NCBI RefSeq assembly: GCF_014203665.1
Contig: NZ_JACHJN010000007.1
Span: 188,059 to 252,058 of the forward strand
DNA: 64,000 nucleotides
Source: Saccharothrix tamanrassetensis
GTDB lineage: Bacteria > Actinomycetota > Actinomycetes > Mycobacteriales > Pseudonocardiaceae
Direction: 5' to 3'
Shown: positions 26,123-33,817 of the stretch, in pieces
Layout: each line of letters opens with the position of its first letter
How positions within the stretch are numbered: position 1 is the first letter of the stretch
The notes under the pieces: model-generated
Seen by the model: only the letters and a program-made list of their open reading frames with translations
What the model was told of the DNA's origin: nothing
Databases searched by the model: none
Translations under genes and position numbers: made by a program

Positions 26123-27105
26123 CCGGTGTCGAACTCGTCGGTGTGCGGGCAGCCCACGGGACGCGGGACGTGTTGCGGCACATCGACCTCACGGTCGCGC
26201 GCGGCGAACTGCTGGTGGTGCTCGGTCCGTCCGGTGCGGGCAAGTCGACGCTGCTGCGGGTGATCGCGGGTCTGCACCCGGTCTCCTCGGGCACAATCGG
26301 CATCGCGGGCCGGGACGTCACGCGGCTCAGCCCCGGCGAACGGGACGTGGCGATGGTCTTCCAGTCCTACGCCCTGTTCCCGCACCTGACCGTGGCCGAC
26401 AACATCGCCTTCGGCCACCGGGTGCGCGGTGTGCGCCGCAAGCACGCCCGGCCGATCGCGGCGAAGGCGGCCGAGGTCGCCGGGTGCGCGCACCTGCTCG
26501 ACCGCTTCCCGCACCAGCTCTCCGGCGGTGAACGGCAGCGCGTCGCCCTGGCCAGGGCCGTGGTGCGGGAACCCGCCGTGTTCCTGCTCGACGAACCGCT
26601 GTCCAACCTGGACGGTGAGCTGCGCGCGCAGACCCGGGTCGAACTGCGCGCCCTGCACGACCGGGTCGGGGCGACCACCCTGCACGTCACGCACAGCCGG
26701 TCCGAGGCGCTGACCCTGGGCGACCGGATCGCCGTCGTCCGCGACGGGGAGCTGGAACAGGTCGGCACGCCCGACGACATCTGGCGTCGACCGGGCACCG
26801 AGTTCGTGGCGACGTTCGTCGGCGCGATGAACCTGCTGCCCGCTGACGGGCCGTGGCGCGCGGACGCCCACCGGGTCGGCGTTCGCCGGGAGGCGGTTTC
26901 CCTGGCGGACGACGGGATCCCCGCCCGTGTCGACCGGGTGGAGGTGGTCGGCGAGGACACCTACGTACACCTTCGCGTCGCCGGAGCCCACGCCGTCGTG
27001 GCCAGGGTGGCGACGGCGGACCGGCCCGCTGCCGACTCCGCCGTCCACGTCCGGGTCCACGACCGCGACCTGCACCTGTTCGACTACGACGGATCGCGGA
27101 TCTGA
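26119..27105 (+). CDS. sugar ABC transporter ATP-binding protein, MalK/UgpC type
   Basis: 328 residues. Nucleotide-binding motifs are complete: Walker A GPSGAGKST, Q-loop VFQSYALFPHLTV, signature LSGGERQRVALARA, Walker B VFLLDEPLSNLD and H-loop His in VTHS, where most relatives have VTHD. A TOBE-type domain covers the last 90 residues. An ATGA overlap links it to the binding-protein gene and its stop directly abuts the next ATG. Unlike many actinomycete sugar importers that share one remote MsiK-type ATPase, this operon carries its own. Confidence 0.92.
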   Translation: MTGVELVGVRAAHGTRDVLRHIDLTVARGELLVVLGPSGAGKSTLLRVIAGLHPVSSGTIGIAGRDVTRLSPGERDVAMVFQSYALFPHLTVADNIAFGHRVRGVRRKHARPIAAKAAEVAGCAHLLDRFPHQLSGGERQRVALARAVVREPAVFLLDEPLSNLDGELRAQTRVELRALHDRVGATTLHVTHSRSEALTLGDRIAVVRDGELEQVGTPDDIWRRPGTEFVATFVGAMNLLPADGPWRADAHRVGVRREAVSLADDGIPARVDRVEVVGEDTYVHLRVAGAHAVVARVATADRPAADSAVHVRVHDRDLHLFDYDGSRI

Positions 27106-28002
27106 ATGTCCGCGAAGGACAGGCAGCTGGCCCTGATGCTGACGCCGTACCTGATCGGGCTGACCGCCCTGGTGCTGGTGCCGGCGGTCGCGTCGCTCGG
27201 CATGGCGTTCACCGAGTACGACCTGATCGGTGCGGCCCGGTGGGTCGGCCTGGCGAACTTCGCGGAACTGGCCACCAGCGTCCCGTTCCGCGCCGCGCTG
27301 GTCAACTCGCTGGTGTTCGCCGCCATCGCGGTACCGCTCCGGGTCGCCGCCGCCGTGGGTCTCGCCCTGCTCCTGCACCGCCGCGCACCGGCCGCCACCA
27401 CGGCGAGCACGGCCGCCACCCTGCCCACCGCCGTCCCGGAGATCGCCTACGGCCTGCTCTGGCTGTGGCTGTTCAACCCGTTGTACGGCCCGGTCAACCA
27501 ACTGCTGCGCTGGGGCGGCGAGAACGGCCGCACCGCGTTCGACACCACCGTCCCGTCCTGGCTGACCTCCCCGAACGACGCCCGCGCGGCGATCGTCGTG
27601 ATGAGCCTGTTCACCATCGGCGAGATGCTCGTCGTCCTGCTGGCGGCCCGCCGCGCACTCCCCCGGGAGGTCCACGAACTGGCTGCCCTGGAAGGCGCCA
27701 CCGGCTGGACCCTGGCCCGCCGCGTCACGCTGCCCATGCTGGCCCCGGTGATCGGCCTGCTCCTGCTGCGCGACACGATCCTGAGCTTCCAGTTCTCCTT
27801 CGTGCCCGCCCTGGTGGTCACCGACGGTGGCCCGCCGCCGTACTCGACCACCTACCTGTCCCTCTACATCTACCGCAACGCGTTCGAATACCTCCGCTAC
27901 GGCCATGCGGCCGCCGCCACCCTGGTGATGCTCGCCCTCACCGCCGGCGCGGTGTACCTCCAGTGGCGGACGTTCCACCGCTATCGCAGCCGCTACCGCT
28001 GA
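27106..28002 (+). CDS. sugar ABC transporter permease, MalF type
   Basis: 298 residues with six membrane segments. The opening PYLIGLTALVLVPAVASLGMAFTEYDL and the EAA loop VHELAALEGATGWTLARRVTLPMLAPV are standard for MalF-type subunits. The ATG immediately follows the ATPase stop codon. With the other three genes it completes an importer; no glycosidase or regulator gene is adjacent, so the sugar is unknown. Confidence 0.9.
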   Translation: MSAKDRQLALMLTPYLIGLTALVLVPAVASLGMAFTEYDLIGAARWVGLANFAELATSVPFRAALVNSLVFAAIAVPLRVAAAVGLALLLHRRAPAATTASTAATLPTAVPEIAYGLLWLWLFNPLYGPVNQLLRWGGENGRTAFDTTVPSWLTSPNDARAAIVVMSLFTIGEMLVVLLAARRALPREVHELAALEGATGWTLARRVTLPMLAPVIGLLLLRDTILSFQFSFVPALVVTDGGPPPYSTTYLSLYIYRNAFEYLRYGHAAAATLVMLALTAGAVYLQWRTFHRYRSRYR

Positions 28003-28029
28003 GCGTTCGGGTGCAACGGCCGTTCCGGG

Positions 28030-28395
28030 TCAGGGCTGGCCGGTGCGGAACTTGTCCAGGACTCGGCGTTCGCGCTTGGTCGGACGGCCGGCGCCGCGTT
28101 CCCGGCGGGCGACCGGGTTGGCCGCTTCCGGCGGTGGGGCGGGGGTGCGGTCGATGAAGCAGGTGGCCGCGTCCGCCGCGCCGACCCGTTTCTGGATCAC
28201 CCGGACCACCTCCAGGACGCGGGTCGTGTCGCCCACCCGCGCCCGGACCTCGTCACCCGGTGAGACGGTGCTCGCGGGTTTGGCGGGGTGGTTGTTGATG
28301 CGCACGTGGCCGCCCCGACAGGCAGCCGCCGCGTCCGGCCGGGTCTTGGTCAGCCGGACCGCCCACAGCCAGCGGTCCACTCGGGTCGACTCCAC
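28030..28395 (-). CDS. hslR: S4-domain RNA-binding heat-shock protein Hsp15 family
   Basis: 121 residues from a GTG at 28395. The S4 domain is plain: RVDRWLWAVRLTKTRPDAAAACRGGHVRINNHPAKPASTVSPGD. The C-terminal tail is basic (VARRERGAGRPTKRERR) as in Hsp15, which binds 50S subunits carrying stalled nascent chains. There is no good Shine-Dalgarno sequence before the GTG. The region upstream holds a 15-bp tandem repeat. It converges on the ABC operon with a 27-bp gap. Confidence 0.85.
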   Translation of the reverse strand: MESTRVDRWLWAVRLTKTRPDAAAACRGGHVRINNHPAKPASTVSPGDEVRARVGDTTRVLEVVRVIQKRVGAADAATCFIDRTPAPPPEAANPVARRERGAGRPTKRERRVLDKFRTGQP

Positions 28396-28440
28396 AGTGC
28401 TGAATCATGCCGGGCCGTACCACTGCGGGCCACCTCATAC

Positions 28441-28500
28441 CGGCCCCATCCCTCTGGGCCCCATCCTTCTGGGCCCCATCCTTCTGGGCCCCATCCTTCT
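28441..28500. repeat. four tandem copies of a 15-bp unit between MFS and hslR genes
   Basis: Three identical units GGGCCCCATCCTTCT begin at 28456, 28471 and 28486, after a variant at 28441. Read on the minus strand each unit contains AGAAGGATG, a ribosome-site-like element next to an ATG. The array lies downstream of the MFS stop and upstream of the hslR start. Confidence 0.9.
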
Positions 28501-28540
28501 GGGCCGGCTCATGCCGGGCCACCGCATGCGCCGGACCGGC

Positions 28541-29833
28541 TCATGCGGGTGCGTCACGACGGCCGCGTGCCGCGTGGATGCCGGCCGCCACGGTACCCAG
28601 GCAGAGGGCGACGGCGCTGAGGGCCAGCGACAGGTGCACACCCACCGCCGCGCCGAGCAGGCCCACGGTGAAGCCGCTGCCGGTCCGCAGGCCGCCGGAC
28701 GACATGCCGTAGACGCCGAGGACGCGGCCCCGGTCGGCGGGTGGGCTGAGCAGCTGCACGACGGTCTGCGTGATCGACATGGACGCCAGGTGCGCGATGC
28801 CGCCGACCAGGAGCAGCACGACGGCCAGCACGTAGCTGCCGGTGACCGCGAAGCCCAGGCTGGTGATCCCGTAGATCCCGGTGGCGATCACGGCCGCGGT
28901 CACCGTGGACGGGATGCGCCGGGTCAGCTCCAGCAGGATGCCGCCGACCACGCCGCCCGCGCCGTTGGCGAACAGCAGGACGCCGTAGGCCGCGCCCGCA
29001 CTGCCCGCGCCCAGGTCGTTGGCGAAGATCGGCATGGACGTCTGCAGCGACGCGCCGACGAAGAACGACCCGAGACCCGCCAGCACGATCATGCTGACCA
29101 GCGTCCGGTTCGTGCCGACTTCCCGCAGGACCCTGAGCGACTCCAGCGCCCCGACCCTCGGTCGGACGTGGTGGTCGCGGGTGTGGCCGGTGAACTTGGT
29201 GCGGAACAGGAAGATGGTCAGGGGCAGGTAGAACGCGACGTTGATGAAGATGCCCGCGGTCGGCCCGAGGCCGAGCAGCAGCGCCGATCCGACGACCGGG
29301 CCGAACAGGATGCCCAGGCTGCGGAACGTGGCGTTGAGCCGGACGGCGCTGGGCAGTTCGTCCTGGCCGACGAAGTCGTGCAGCATCAGCTGCTCCCCCG
29401 GACCCCACAGCGCGCCGGCTATGCCGTGCAACACGAGCAGCACGCACGCCTGCCACATCTGCAGCGAGTCGGTGAGGAACAGGATCCCCCAGGCGACGGA
29501 CACCGCCATGAACAGCACCTGCGCGGCCTGGATCACCCGGCGGCAGTCGTAGCGGTCGGCCAGCGAGCCGAACCACATGGACAGCAGCAGGAACGGGGCC
29601 CAGTGGCTGATCACCGCGAACCCGGCCAGCGCCTCCGAGTGGAACTTCTCCCACAGCACCCAGTAGGTGATGACGTGCTCGATGTTGTCGGCCATCATCG
29701 CCAGGCCCGCGCCGAACAGGTACGGGCGGCAGTCGCGGTTGCGCAGCGCGGCGAACCGGCGGGGCGGGGACGGGCTGCCGACGGGCGGTGCGGGTTCGGG
29801 CAGGTGGGTCGGGACACCGCAGGCTGCGCACAT
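28541..29833 (-). CDS. MFS transporter, MFS_3/EntS-like
   Basis: 430 residues from the ATG at 29833 (GAGAGGA upstream at long spacing). Twelve hydrophobic segments can be drawn. The loop WFGSLADRYDCRRVIQAAQVLF between helices 2 and 3 matches the MFS signature, and LPSAVRLNATFRSLGILFGPVVGSALL is typical of the MFS_3 group that includes the enterobactin exporter EntS. The N-terminus (MCAACGVPTHLPEP) carries a CxxC pair that is unusual for the family. The substrate is unknown and no siderophore genes are nearby. Confidence 0.82.
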   Translation of the reverse strand: MCAACGVPTHLPEPAPPVGSPSPPRRFAALRNRDCRPYLFGAGLAMMADNIEHVITYWVLWEKFHSEALAGFAVISHWAPFLLLSMWFGSLADRYDCRRVIQAAQVLFMAVSVAWGILFLTDSLQMWQACVLLVLHGIAGALWGPGEQLMLHDFVGQDELPSAVRLNATFRSLGILFGPVVGSALLLGLGPTAGIFINVAFYLPLTIFLFRTKFTGHTRDHHVRPRVGALESLRVLREVGTNRTLVSMIVLAGLGSFFVGASLQTSMPIFANDLGAGSAGAAYGVLLFANGAGGVVGGILLELTRRIPSTVTAAVIATGIYGITSLGFAVTGSYVLAVVLLLVGGIAHLASMSITQTVVQLLSPPADRGRVLGVYGMSSGGLRTGSGFTVGLLGAAVGVHLSLALSAVALCLGTVAAGIHAARGRRDAPA

Positions 29834-30094
29834 GGTCGGCGTCTGGTCCTCTCGGGTTCGGCTGTGTTCGCCGCGCGGACAGCCGGGTTCTCGTGCCGGA
29901 CCCACGTTAGGAGCAGCCGACCGGCCAGGCCTAGTACTGACGTGAACAAGCCGGTGTGGGCCGCGCTACACCCGCCGCGCGGCCCGTCCCGGTCAGCCCG
30001 GCGATTCCGCGTAGGCGGCGAACGCGCAGCCCTGGGCACCGGCACAGGTGTCGCCGAGGATGTCGCGGACTGTTCTGTCGTCTACGGTCGCCCG

Positions 30095-30655
30095 GTGACC
30101 GGATTGTTGAACGTCGTCGACGTCGAGGCGACCTGCTGGGACGGCAACCCGCCGCCGGGCCAGTCGAACGAGATCATCGAGATCGGGCTGACCGTGGTGG
30201 ACCTGGGCAGCGGCACCCGCGTGAGCCGGCACCGCATCCTGGTGCGACCGCAGCGGAGCAGGGTGAGCGCGTTCTGCACCGGCCTGACCGGTCTCACGCA
30301 GGAGGAGGTCGACACCGGGATCGACTTCGCCGAAGCGTGCCGGGTGCTCGCCACCGAGCACTCCGCGGGCTCCCGCCCGTGGGCGAGCTGGGGCGACTAC
30401 GACCGCAACCAGTTCACCCGCCAGTGCCGTGCCACGAACACCCGGTACCCGTTCGGGCAGGTCCACACGAACGCGAAGGTCGCCTTCACGGCGGCGCACG
30501 GGCTGCGTCGGCGACCCGGCATGGCGCAGGCGCTCGACGTGGCCGGGCTGCCGTTGGAGGGACGCCACCACAGCGGCGAGGACGACGCCTGGAACATCGC
30601 GGCCCTGATCCTCCACCTGCACGACCGCGACGCCTGGCCCACCGCCGGCGGGTAG
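30095..30655 (+). CDS. DEDDh 3'-5' exonuclease, KapD/ERI-1-like
   Basis: 186 residues from a GTG at 30095. Catalytic motifs of the DEDDh family are present: VVDVEATCW (Asp9, Glu11), SWGDYDRNQF (Asp) and HHSGEDDAWNIAALI (His and Asp). The spacing and the NEIIEIGLTVVDLGSGTRVSRHRILVRP segment match the KapD/ERI-1 group, which trims the 3' ends of RNA or DNA. The last codons form one arm of a 25-bp perfect hairpin and the stop codon lies in its loop. Confidence 0.85.
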   Translation: MTGLLNVVDVEATCWDGNPPPGQSNEIIEIGLTVVDLGSGTRVSRHRILVRPQRSRVSAFCTGLTGLTQEEVDTGIDFAEACRVLATEHSAGSRPWASWGDYDRNQFTRQCRATNTRYPFGQVHTNAKVAFTAAHGLRRRPGMAQALDVAGLPLEGRHHSGEDDAWNIAALILHLHDRDAWPTAGG

Positions 30656-30681
30656 TCGCCGGCGGTGGGCCAGGCGTCGCG
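30626..30681. terminator. 25-bp perfect hairpin overlapping the exonuclease 3' end
   Basis: Arms at 30626-30650 and 30657-30681 are perfect reverse complements around the 6-nt loop GGTAGT. The exonuclease TAG (30653-30655) is in the loop. A further copy of GGGTAGTCGCCGGCG follows at 30680-30694. The structure should act as an intrinsic terminator and may limit readthrough from both sides. Confidence 0.85.
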
Positions 30682-30860
30682 GGTAGTCGCCGGCGAGGTG
30701 TTCCGACCGCCCGGAAGACGAAAGTTGAGAGCGCCCACCGCACGGTCGCGGCGATGGACGTCGGCAAGCGGTCCCGGCGCGAGGAGGTGCTGCGGGTCCG
30801 TTCCGAGCGCGACGCGCTGACCGGGCTGGTCGGCCGCGTGCGCTCCCTGCACCTGGTGAG

Positions 30861-31157
30861 TCAGCCCGGCGGCAGCAGCGCCAGCAGTTCGACCACGATC
30901 ATGGTCACCGTCCCGGCGACGACCGCGAGGGGCAGGCCCGCACCGCCGGTCCTCCCCCGCCGTCCCTGCTGGTAGCGCCGGCGCGCGGCGACGAGTACCA
31001 CCAGCCCCAGCGACACGGTGACCGCCATGCCCGCCAGCGCGAGCGGCCCGATCCGGCCGACCGTCAACCGGGTCAGCACCGCCGAACCGGCGATCATCGC
31101 CAACGCCGTGCGCTGCCACGCCAGCGCCGTGCGCTCGTTCTGCGCACCCCGGTCCAC
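30861..31157 (-). CDS. DUF202 family membrane protein
   Basis: 98 residues with the DUF202 N-terminal signature RGAQNERTALAWQRTALAMIAGSAVL and three membrane segments (about 18-33, 38-58 and 76-95). DUF202 proteins are small membrane proteins of unknown function, often found as pairs. It lies 4 bp behind a second DUF202 gene and is the last gene of the operon led by the MarR regulator. Confidence 0.8.
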   Translation of the reverse strand: MDRGAQNERTALAWQRTALAMIAGSAVLTRLTVGRIGPLALAGMAVTVSLGLVVLVAARRRYQQGRRGRTGGAGLPLAVVAGTVTMIVVELLALLPPG

Positions 31158-31161
31158 GGCC

Positions 31162-31530
31162 CTACGCCTTCAGCACCAGCACGACGACCGCGGCCAGCAC
31201 GACCCCGACGACGAGGACGAACCCGATCCCGAACGACGGCAGCGGCTCGGCGTGCCGCATGGCGCGTTCGCTGCGCGCCCACCGCACCCACGACAGCACC
31301 GCGCACACCAGTCCGAGCCCGATCAGCAGCACGGCCAGCGCGGTCTCCAGCGCGCCGGGCAGGCCGAGGTCGACCGCGTCCACCGCCACACCGCACGCGA
31401 GCAGCGCGAGGGCCGTGCGGATCCACGCCAGGAACGTCCGCTCGTTCGCGAAGCTGAACCGGTAATCGGGCTCCTCACCGGAGCCGTAGACGCTCCGCGG
31501 CCACTTCACCCGGGGTTCCGACGAAGGCAC
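31162..31530 (-). CDS. DUF202 family membrane protein (YidH-like)
   Basis: 122 residues. The motif YRFSFANERTFLAWIRTALALLACGVAV is the DUF202/YidH signature, followed by two further membrane segments (about 62-82 and 99-120). It precedes the shorter DUF202 gene by 4 bp and follows the rhomboid-like gene by 39 bp on the same strand, so it is probably cotranscribed with them. Confidence 0.85.
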   Translation of the reverse strand: MPSSEPRVKWPRSVYGSGEEPDYRFSFANERTFLAWIRTALALLACGVAVDAVDLGLPGALETALAVLLIGLGLVCAVLSWVRWARSERAMRHAEPLPSFGIGFVLVVGVVLAAVVVLVLKA

Positions 31531-31569
31531 AGCGCATCAACTCCACGGCTCGAACCGGACGAAGTCCAC

Positions 31570-32367
31570 TCAGGACACTCCCCGCCGCGCCCCGAACGCC
31601 GGCAGCGGGGCGACCACCAGCACCACCAGGATCCCCAGCAGCACGGTCGACGGCCGCGAGGTGTCCCCCAACGGCCCCTGCGCCGGCAGGAGCGCACCGA
31701 GCGCGAACCCGACGGCCACCACGACCACCGGCACACCGAACGCCAGCAGGAGGGCCTCCCGGCGGGGCACCCGGCCGTCGAGCACCGGCCCCACCGCCAA
31801 CCCGGCGACCACCGCCACCAGGTGCTCCACATCCGCCAACGAACCGAGGAACGCGAACGATCCCACCGCGTACACCGCCAACCCCAGCCGCACCCGCAAC
31901 CGCCACGGCGGCGGGACGGACGCGGACAGCAGGGCCGCCACCCACAGCGCCCCGGCGGAGAACCCCACGTCCAGGGCACCGGCCGTGCGTTCGGCCCAGT
32001 CCCACCCGGTCCACCGCAGCAGCACCAGGAGCAACGCGCCCAGCAGCACCGCGCCGAGTTGTCCCACCACGGCGACCACAGCCGTGAACCGGGTGCCCAG
32101 CCGCCACTCCGCCAGCCCGACGAACAACGCGAACGTCCCGGTCATCGGCACGTACGCGGCGGGCACGATGGCCAGGAACGACCCGGTGACCGGCGTCCAC
32201 CACCGCCCCTCGGCCAGCGACGGCACGCCGAACGCCACCTCCGGGTACCAGGGTTCGTCCACGGCGTCCGTCCACAGCGCACCGCTCGCCACTCCGACCA
32301 CCAGCATCACCACGACCACCGAGACGGTGAACGGCAGCCGCCGCAACACCTCAGCCGTGCGCCGCAC
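31570..32367 (-). CDS. rhomboid-like intramembrane serine protease homologue
   Basis: About 265 residues from the GTG at 32367 (GAGG 6 nt upstream); a GTG at 32349 is an alternative. Six or seven membrane segments are visible. A GFSAG motif (ALDVGFSAGALW) falls in one helix and a His in another (VEHLVAVVAGLAVG), the arrangement of the Ser/His dyad of rhomboid proteases. The long first periplasmic part (WTDAVDEPWYPEVAFGVPSLAEGRWWTPVTGSF) matches rhomboid L1. Related domains also occur without protease activity, so activity is not assured. It sits in the MarR-led operon. Confidence 0.7.
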   Translation of the reverse strand: MRRTAEVLRRLPFTVSVVVVMLVVGVASGALWTDAVDEPWYPEVAFGVPSLAEGRWWTPVTGSFLAIVPAAYVPMTGTFALFVGLAEWRLGTRFTAVVAVVGQLGAVLLGALLLVLLRWTGWDWAERTAGALDVGFSAGALWVAALLSASVPPPWRLRVRLGLAVYAVGSFAFLGSLADVEHLVAVVAGLAVGPVLDGRVPRREALLLAFGVPVVVVAVGFALGALLPAQGPLGDTSRPSTVLLGILVVLVVAPLPAFGARRGVS

Positions 32368-32476
32368 GGGACCTCGCGCGTCGTTGCGCCACCAGGGCGT
32401 CGTACTCGGCCCGCCATCCGGGGTGGAGCGCCAACCCCGTTCGCCGTGCCTGCTCGGCACTCAGTTCCACCGACAT
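32351..32476 (-). CDS. small ORF of 41 residues in the MarR operon
   Basis: This reading (MSVELSAEQARRTGLALHPG, then WRAEYDALVAQRRARSRAAHG) has the high third-position GC of real genes here. It overlaps the end of the 64-residue ORF by 16 bp and the possible start of the rhomboid-like gene. It has no clear ribosome site, but GATACT lies 6 nt before the ATG and could be a -10 box for a leaderless transcript. I do not recognise the product; it is soluble and basic at its C-terminus. Confidence 0.45.
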   Translation of the reverse strand: MSVELSAEQARRTGLALHPGWRAEYDALVAQRRARSRAAHG

Positions 32477-32655
32477 GCCGCAAGTATCGTGCAGCTCGCA
32501 CCGGTGCCTCCGGTGGCCACCGGTTCGGCGGCGAGCCGCGCCGCGAGTCCTTCGGCCGGCACGGCGGCTTCGTCCCGGTCATCCGGTGTGGACGCCGGTT
32601 CGGCCCGGCGGGCGAGGGCTTCCACGCGTTCCACCGCGCTCACGTCGGTGGTCAC
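32461..32655 (-). CDS. small ORF of 64 residues coupled to the MarR gene
   Basis: The GTG start overlaps the MarR stop (GTGA), so translation is coupled. The product is Ala/Glu-rich with an acidic middle (PDDRDEAAVPAEGLAARLAAEP) and ends in a Gly/Ser/Thr/Cys-rich tail (TGGTGASCTILAACRWN). Third-position GC is high for the first 50 codons and then drops. The leader-plus-Cys/Ser/Thr-tail look recalls a modified-peptide precursor, but no modification enzyme is nearby, so I call it a protein of unknown function. Confidence 0.5.
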   Translation of the reverse strand: MTTDVSAVERVEALARRAEPASTPDDRDEAAVPAEGLAARLAAEPVATGGTGASCTILAACRWN

Positions 32656-33095
32656 CGGTGATCCAGGAGGTCGCCGAGGTCGCGCAGCGTGCCGGTCACC
32701 GCGCGGAGTTCGGCCAGTGGGATGCGGGCGCCGACGTCATCGGCCCACTCGGCCTGCCTGCGTTCGACCTCGCGCAGCGCCGTCCGACCGGGTGGGGTGA
32801 GCGCGAGCAGTCGGGCACGGCGGTCGCGCGGGTCGTCCACGAACTCCAGCATCCCCTCGCCGACCAGGCTGTTCGCCGTCTGCCGCACGGCCTGCCTGGT
32901 CAGGCCCATGGTCCTGGCGACCTGGGCGACGGTGCTCGGCCCGTGGTCGACCACGCCCAGCACCTGCCACCGGGCGCTGGTCAGGCCGGCCGGCGCGGCG
33001 AGCTCGTCGCCCGCGGCGAGGAGGAGGCCGTTGAGCCGGAACACTTCGACGAGGAGTGCGGAGAACTCGGACCCGCGATCGGTCAACGCGGTCAT
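32652..33095 (-). CDS. MarR family transcriptional regulator
   Basis: 147 residues with a winged helix-turn-helix: LTSARWQVLGVVDHGPSTVAQVARTMGLTRQAVRQTANSLVGEGMLEFVDDPRDRRARLLALTPPG, including the wing residues DPRDRRA. It heads a compact operon with two small ORFs, a rhomboid-like gene and two DUF202 genes. The upstream perfect palindrome at 33114-33131 overlaps its likely -35 box and is the obvious autoregulatory operator. The promoter appears leaderless (CAGGTT 7 nt before the ATG). Confidence 0.9.
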   Translation of the reverse strand: MTALTDRGSEFSALLVEVFRLNGLLLAAGDELAAPAGLTSARWQVLGVVDHGPSTVAQVARTMGLTRQAVRQTANSLVGEGMLEFVDDPRDRRARLLALTPPGRTALREVERRQAEWADDVGARIPLAELRAVTGTLRDLGDLLDHR

Positions 33096-33102
33096 GGCCG
33101 AC

Positions 33103-33131
33103 AACCTGCCAGATTGACAGGTACCTGTCAA
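33103..33131 (-). promoter_or_regulatory. MarR promoter with 18-bp perfect palindromic operator
   Basis: TTGACAGGTACCTGTCAA (33114-33131) is a perfect palindrome. On the minus strand its first six bases are the consensus -35 TTGACA; 17 bp downstream is CAGGTT (33108-33103), and 7 nt later the MarR ATG. A repressor bound to the palindrome would cover the -35 box. The site also overlaps the stop codon of the TetR gene. Confidence 0.75.
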
Positions 33132-33721
33132 AGTTCGCCGATGGGGTGCGCCGCCTCCGCCCGCAGGCCGTCCACGACGAACGCCAGGCACCGCCGCCAC
33201 GCGTCCGGGGCCGTAGCCGCGGACTCCCTGATCACCTGCGACATCGCCCACGTCAACGCGGTCAGGTCGGACAGTTCGAAGTCCGCGCGCAGCCGGCCGC
33301 TTTCCTTGGCGCGCTTGATGATCCGCTCCGCGTGGTCGGCACCGCGCTGGCAGACCTCGGCCAGTTCGGACGCCTGCGGGAACCGCCGGGCGAGCGCGTC
33401 GTTGAGGCCGTGGTCCTCGGCCTGGAGGGTGAAGATGCCCACCAGGAAGGCGACGAACCCCCGCCACGGGTCCGGGTCGGCGAGCGACTCATCGGCGATC
33501 CGGTCGAGCACCGCCAACCGTTCCGGGAAGATCGCGTCGACGAACGCCTGCCGGGTCGGGAAGTGCGCGTACAGCGTGCCGATGCTGACGCCGGCCCGGC
33601 GGGCGATGTGCTCCAGCGGCGCGTCCAGACCCCGGTCGCCGAACACCTCCGCGGCGGCGTCCAGCAGCTTGCGCCGGTTGCGCGCGGCGTCCGCGCGCAG
33701 CGGCTTCGGTTCGGCGGCCAT
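33128..33721 (-). CDS. TetR family transcriptional regulator
   Basis: 197 residues from the ATG at 33721. The N-terminal helix-turn-helix reads NRRKLLDAAAEVFGDRGLDAPLEHIARRAGVSIGTLYAHFPTRQAFVDAIF. The C-terminal ligand domain has the ERLAVLDRIADESLADPDPWRGFVAFL pattern common in this family. It is divergent from an SDR gene across 96 bp that hold two similar inverted repeats, so it most likely represses that gene and itself. TAGGAT 6 nt before the ATG suggests a leaderless transcript. Confidence 0.9.
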   Translation of the reverse strand: MAAEPKPLRADAARNRRKLLDAAAEVFGDRGLDAPLEHIARRAGVSIGTLYAHFPTRQAFVDAIFPERLAVLDRIADESLADPDPWRGFVAFLVGIFTLQAEDHGLNDALARRFPQASELAEVCQRGADHAERIIKRAKESGRLRADFELSDLTALTWAMSQVIRESAATAPDAWRRCLAFVVDGLRAEAAHPIGEL

Positions 33722-33737
33722 GGGCACATCCTACAAA

Positions 33738-33794
33738 TCGAGGACACCCTCGGGTTCGTGATAGCTTCGGAGCGGAAGTCGAGAACACCCTCGA
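33738..33794. promoter_or_regulatory. paired TetR operators in the TetR/SDR divergent region
   Basis: TCGAGGACACCCTCGG (33738-33753) and TCGAGAACACCCTCGA (33779-33794) are two copies of the inverted repeat TCGAG-N6-CTCGA, the second perfect. They are 41 bp apart, nearly four helical turns, and flank the likely promoters of both genes. Binding by the TetR product is an inference from position and symmetry. Confidence 0.65.
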
Positions 33795-33817
33795 CTTAAT
33801 CCTGTCGAAAGGCGCCC

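Noticed and set aside
32461..32655. Lanthipeptide or thiopeptide precursor
   Set aside because: The tail is Cys/Ser/Thr-rich, but no LanM/LanB, YcaO or other modifying enzyme is near, and third-position GC falls in the tail, so I kept it as unknown.
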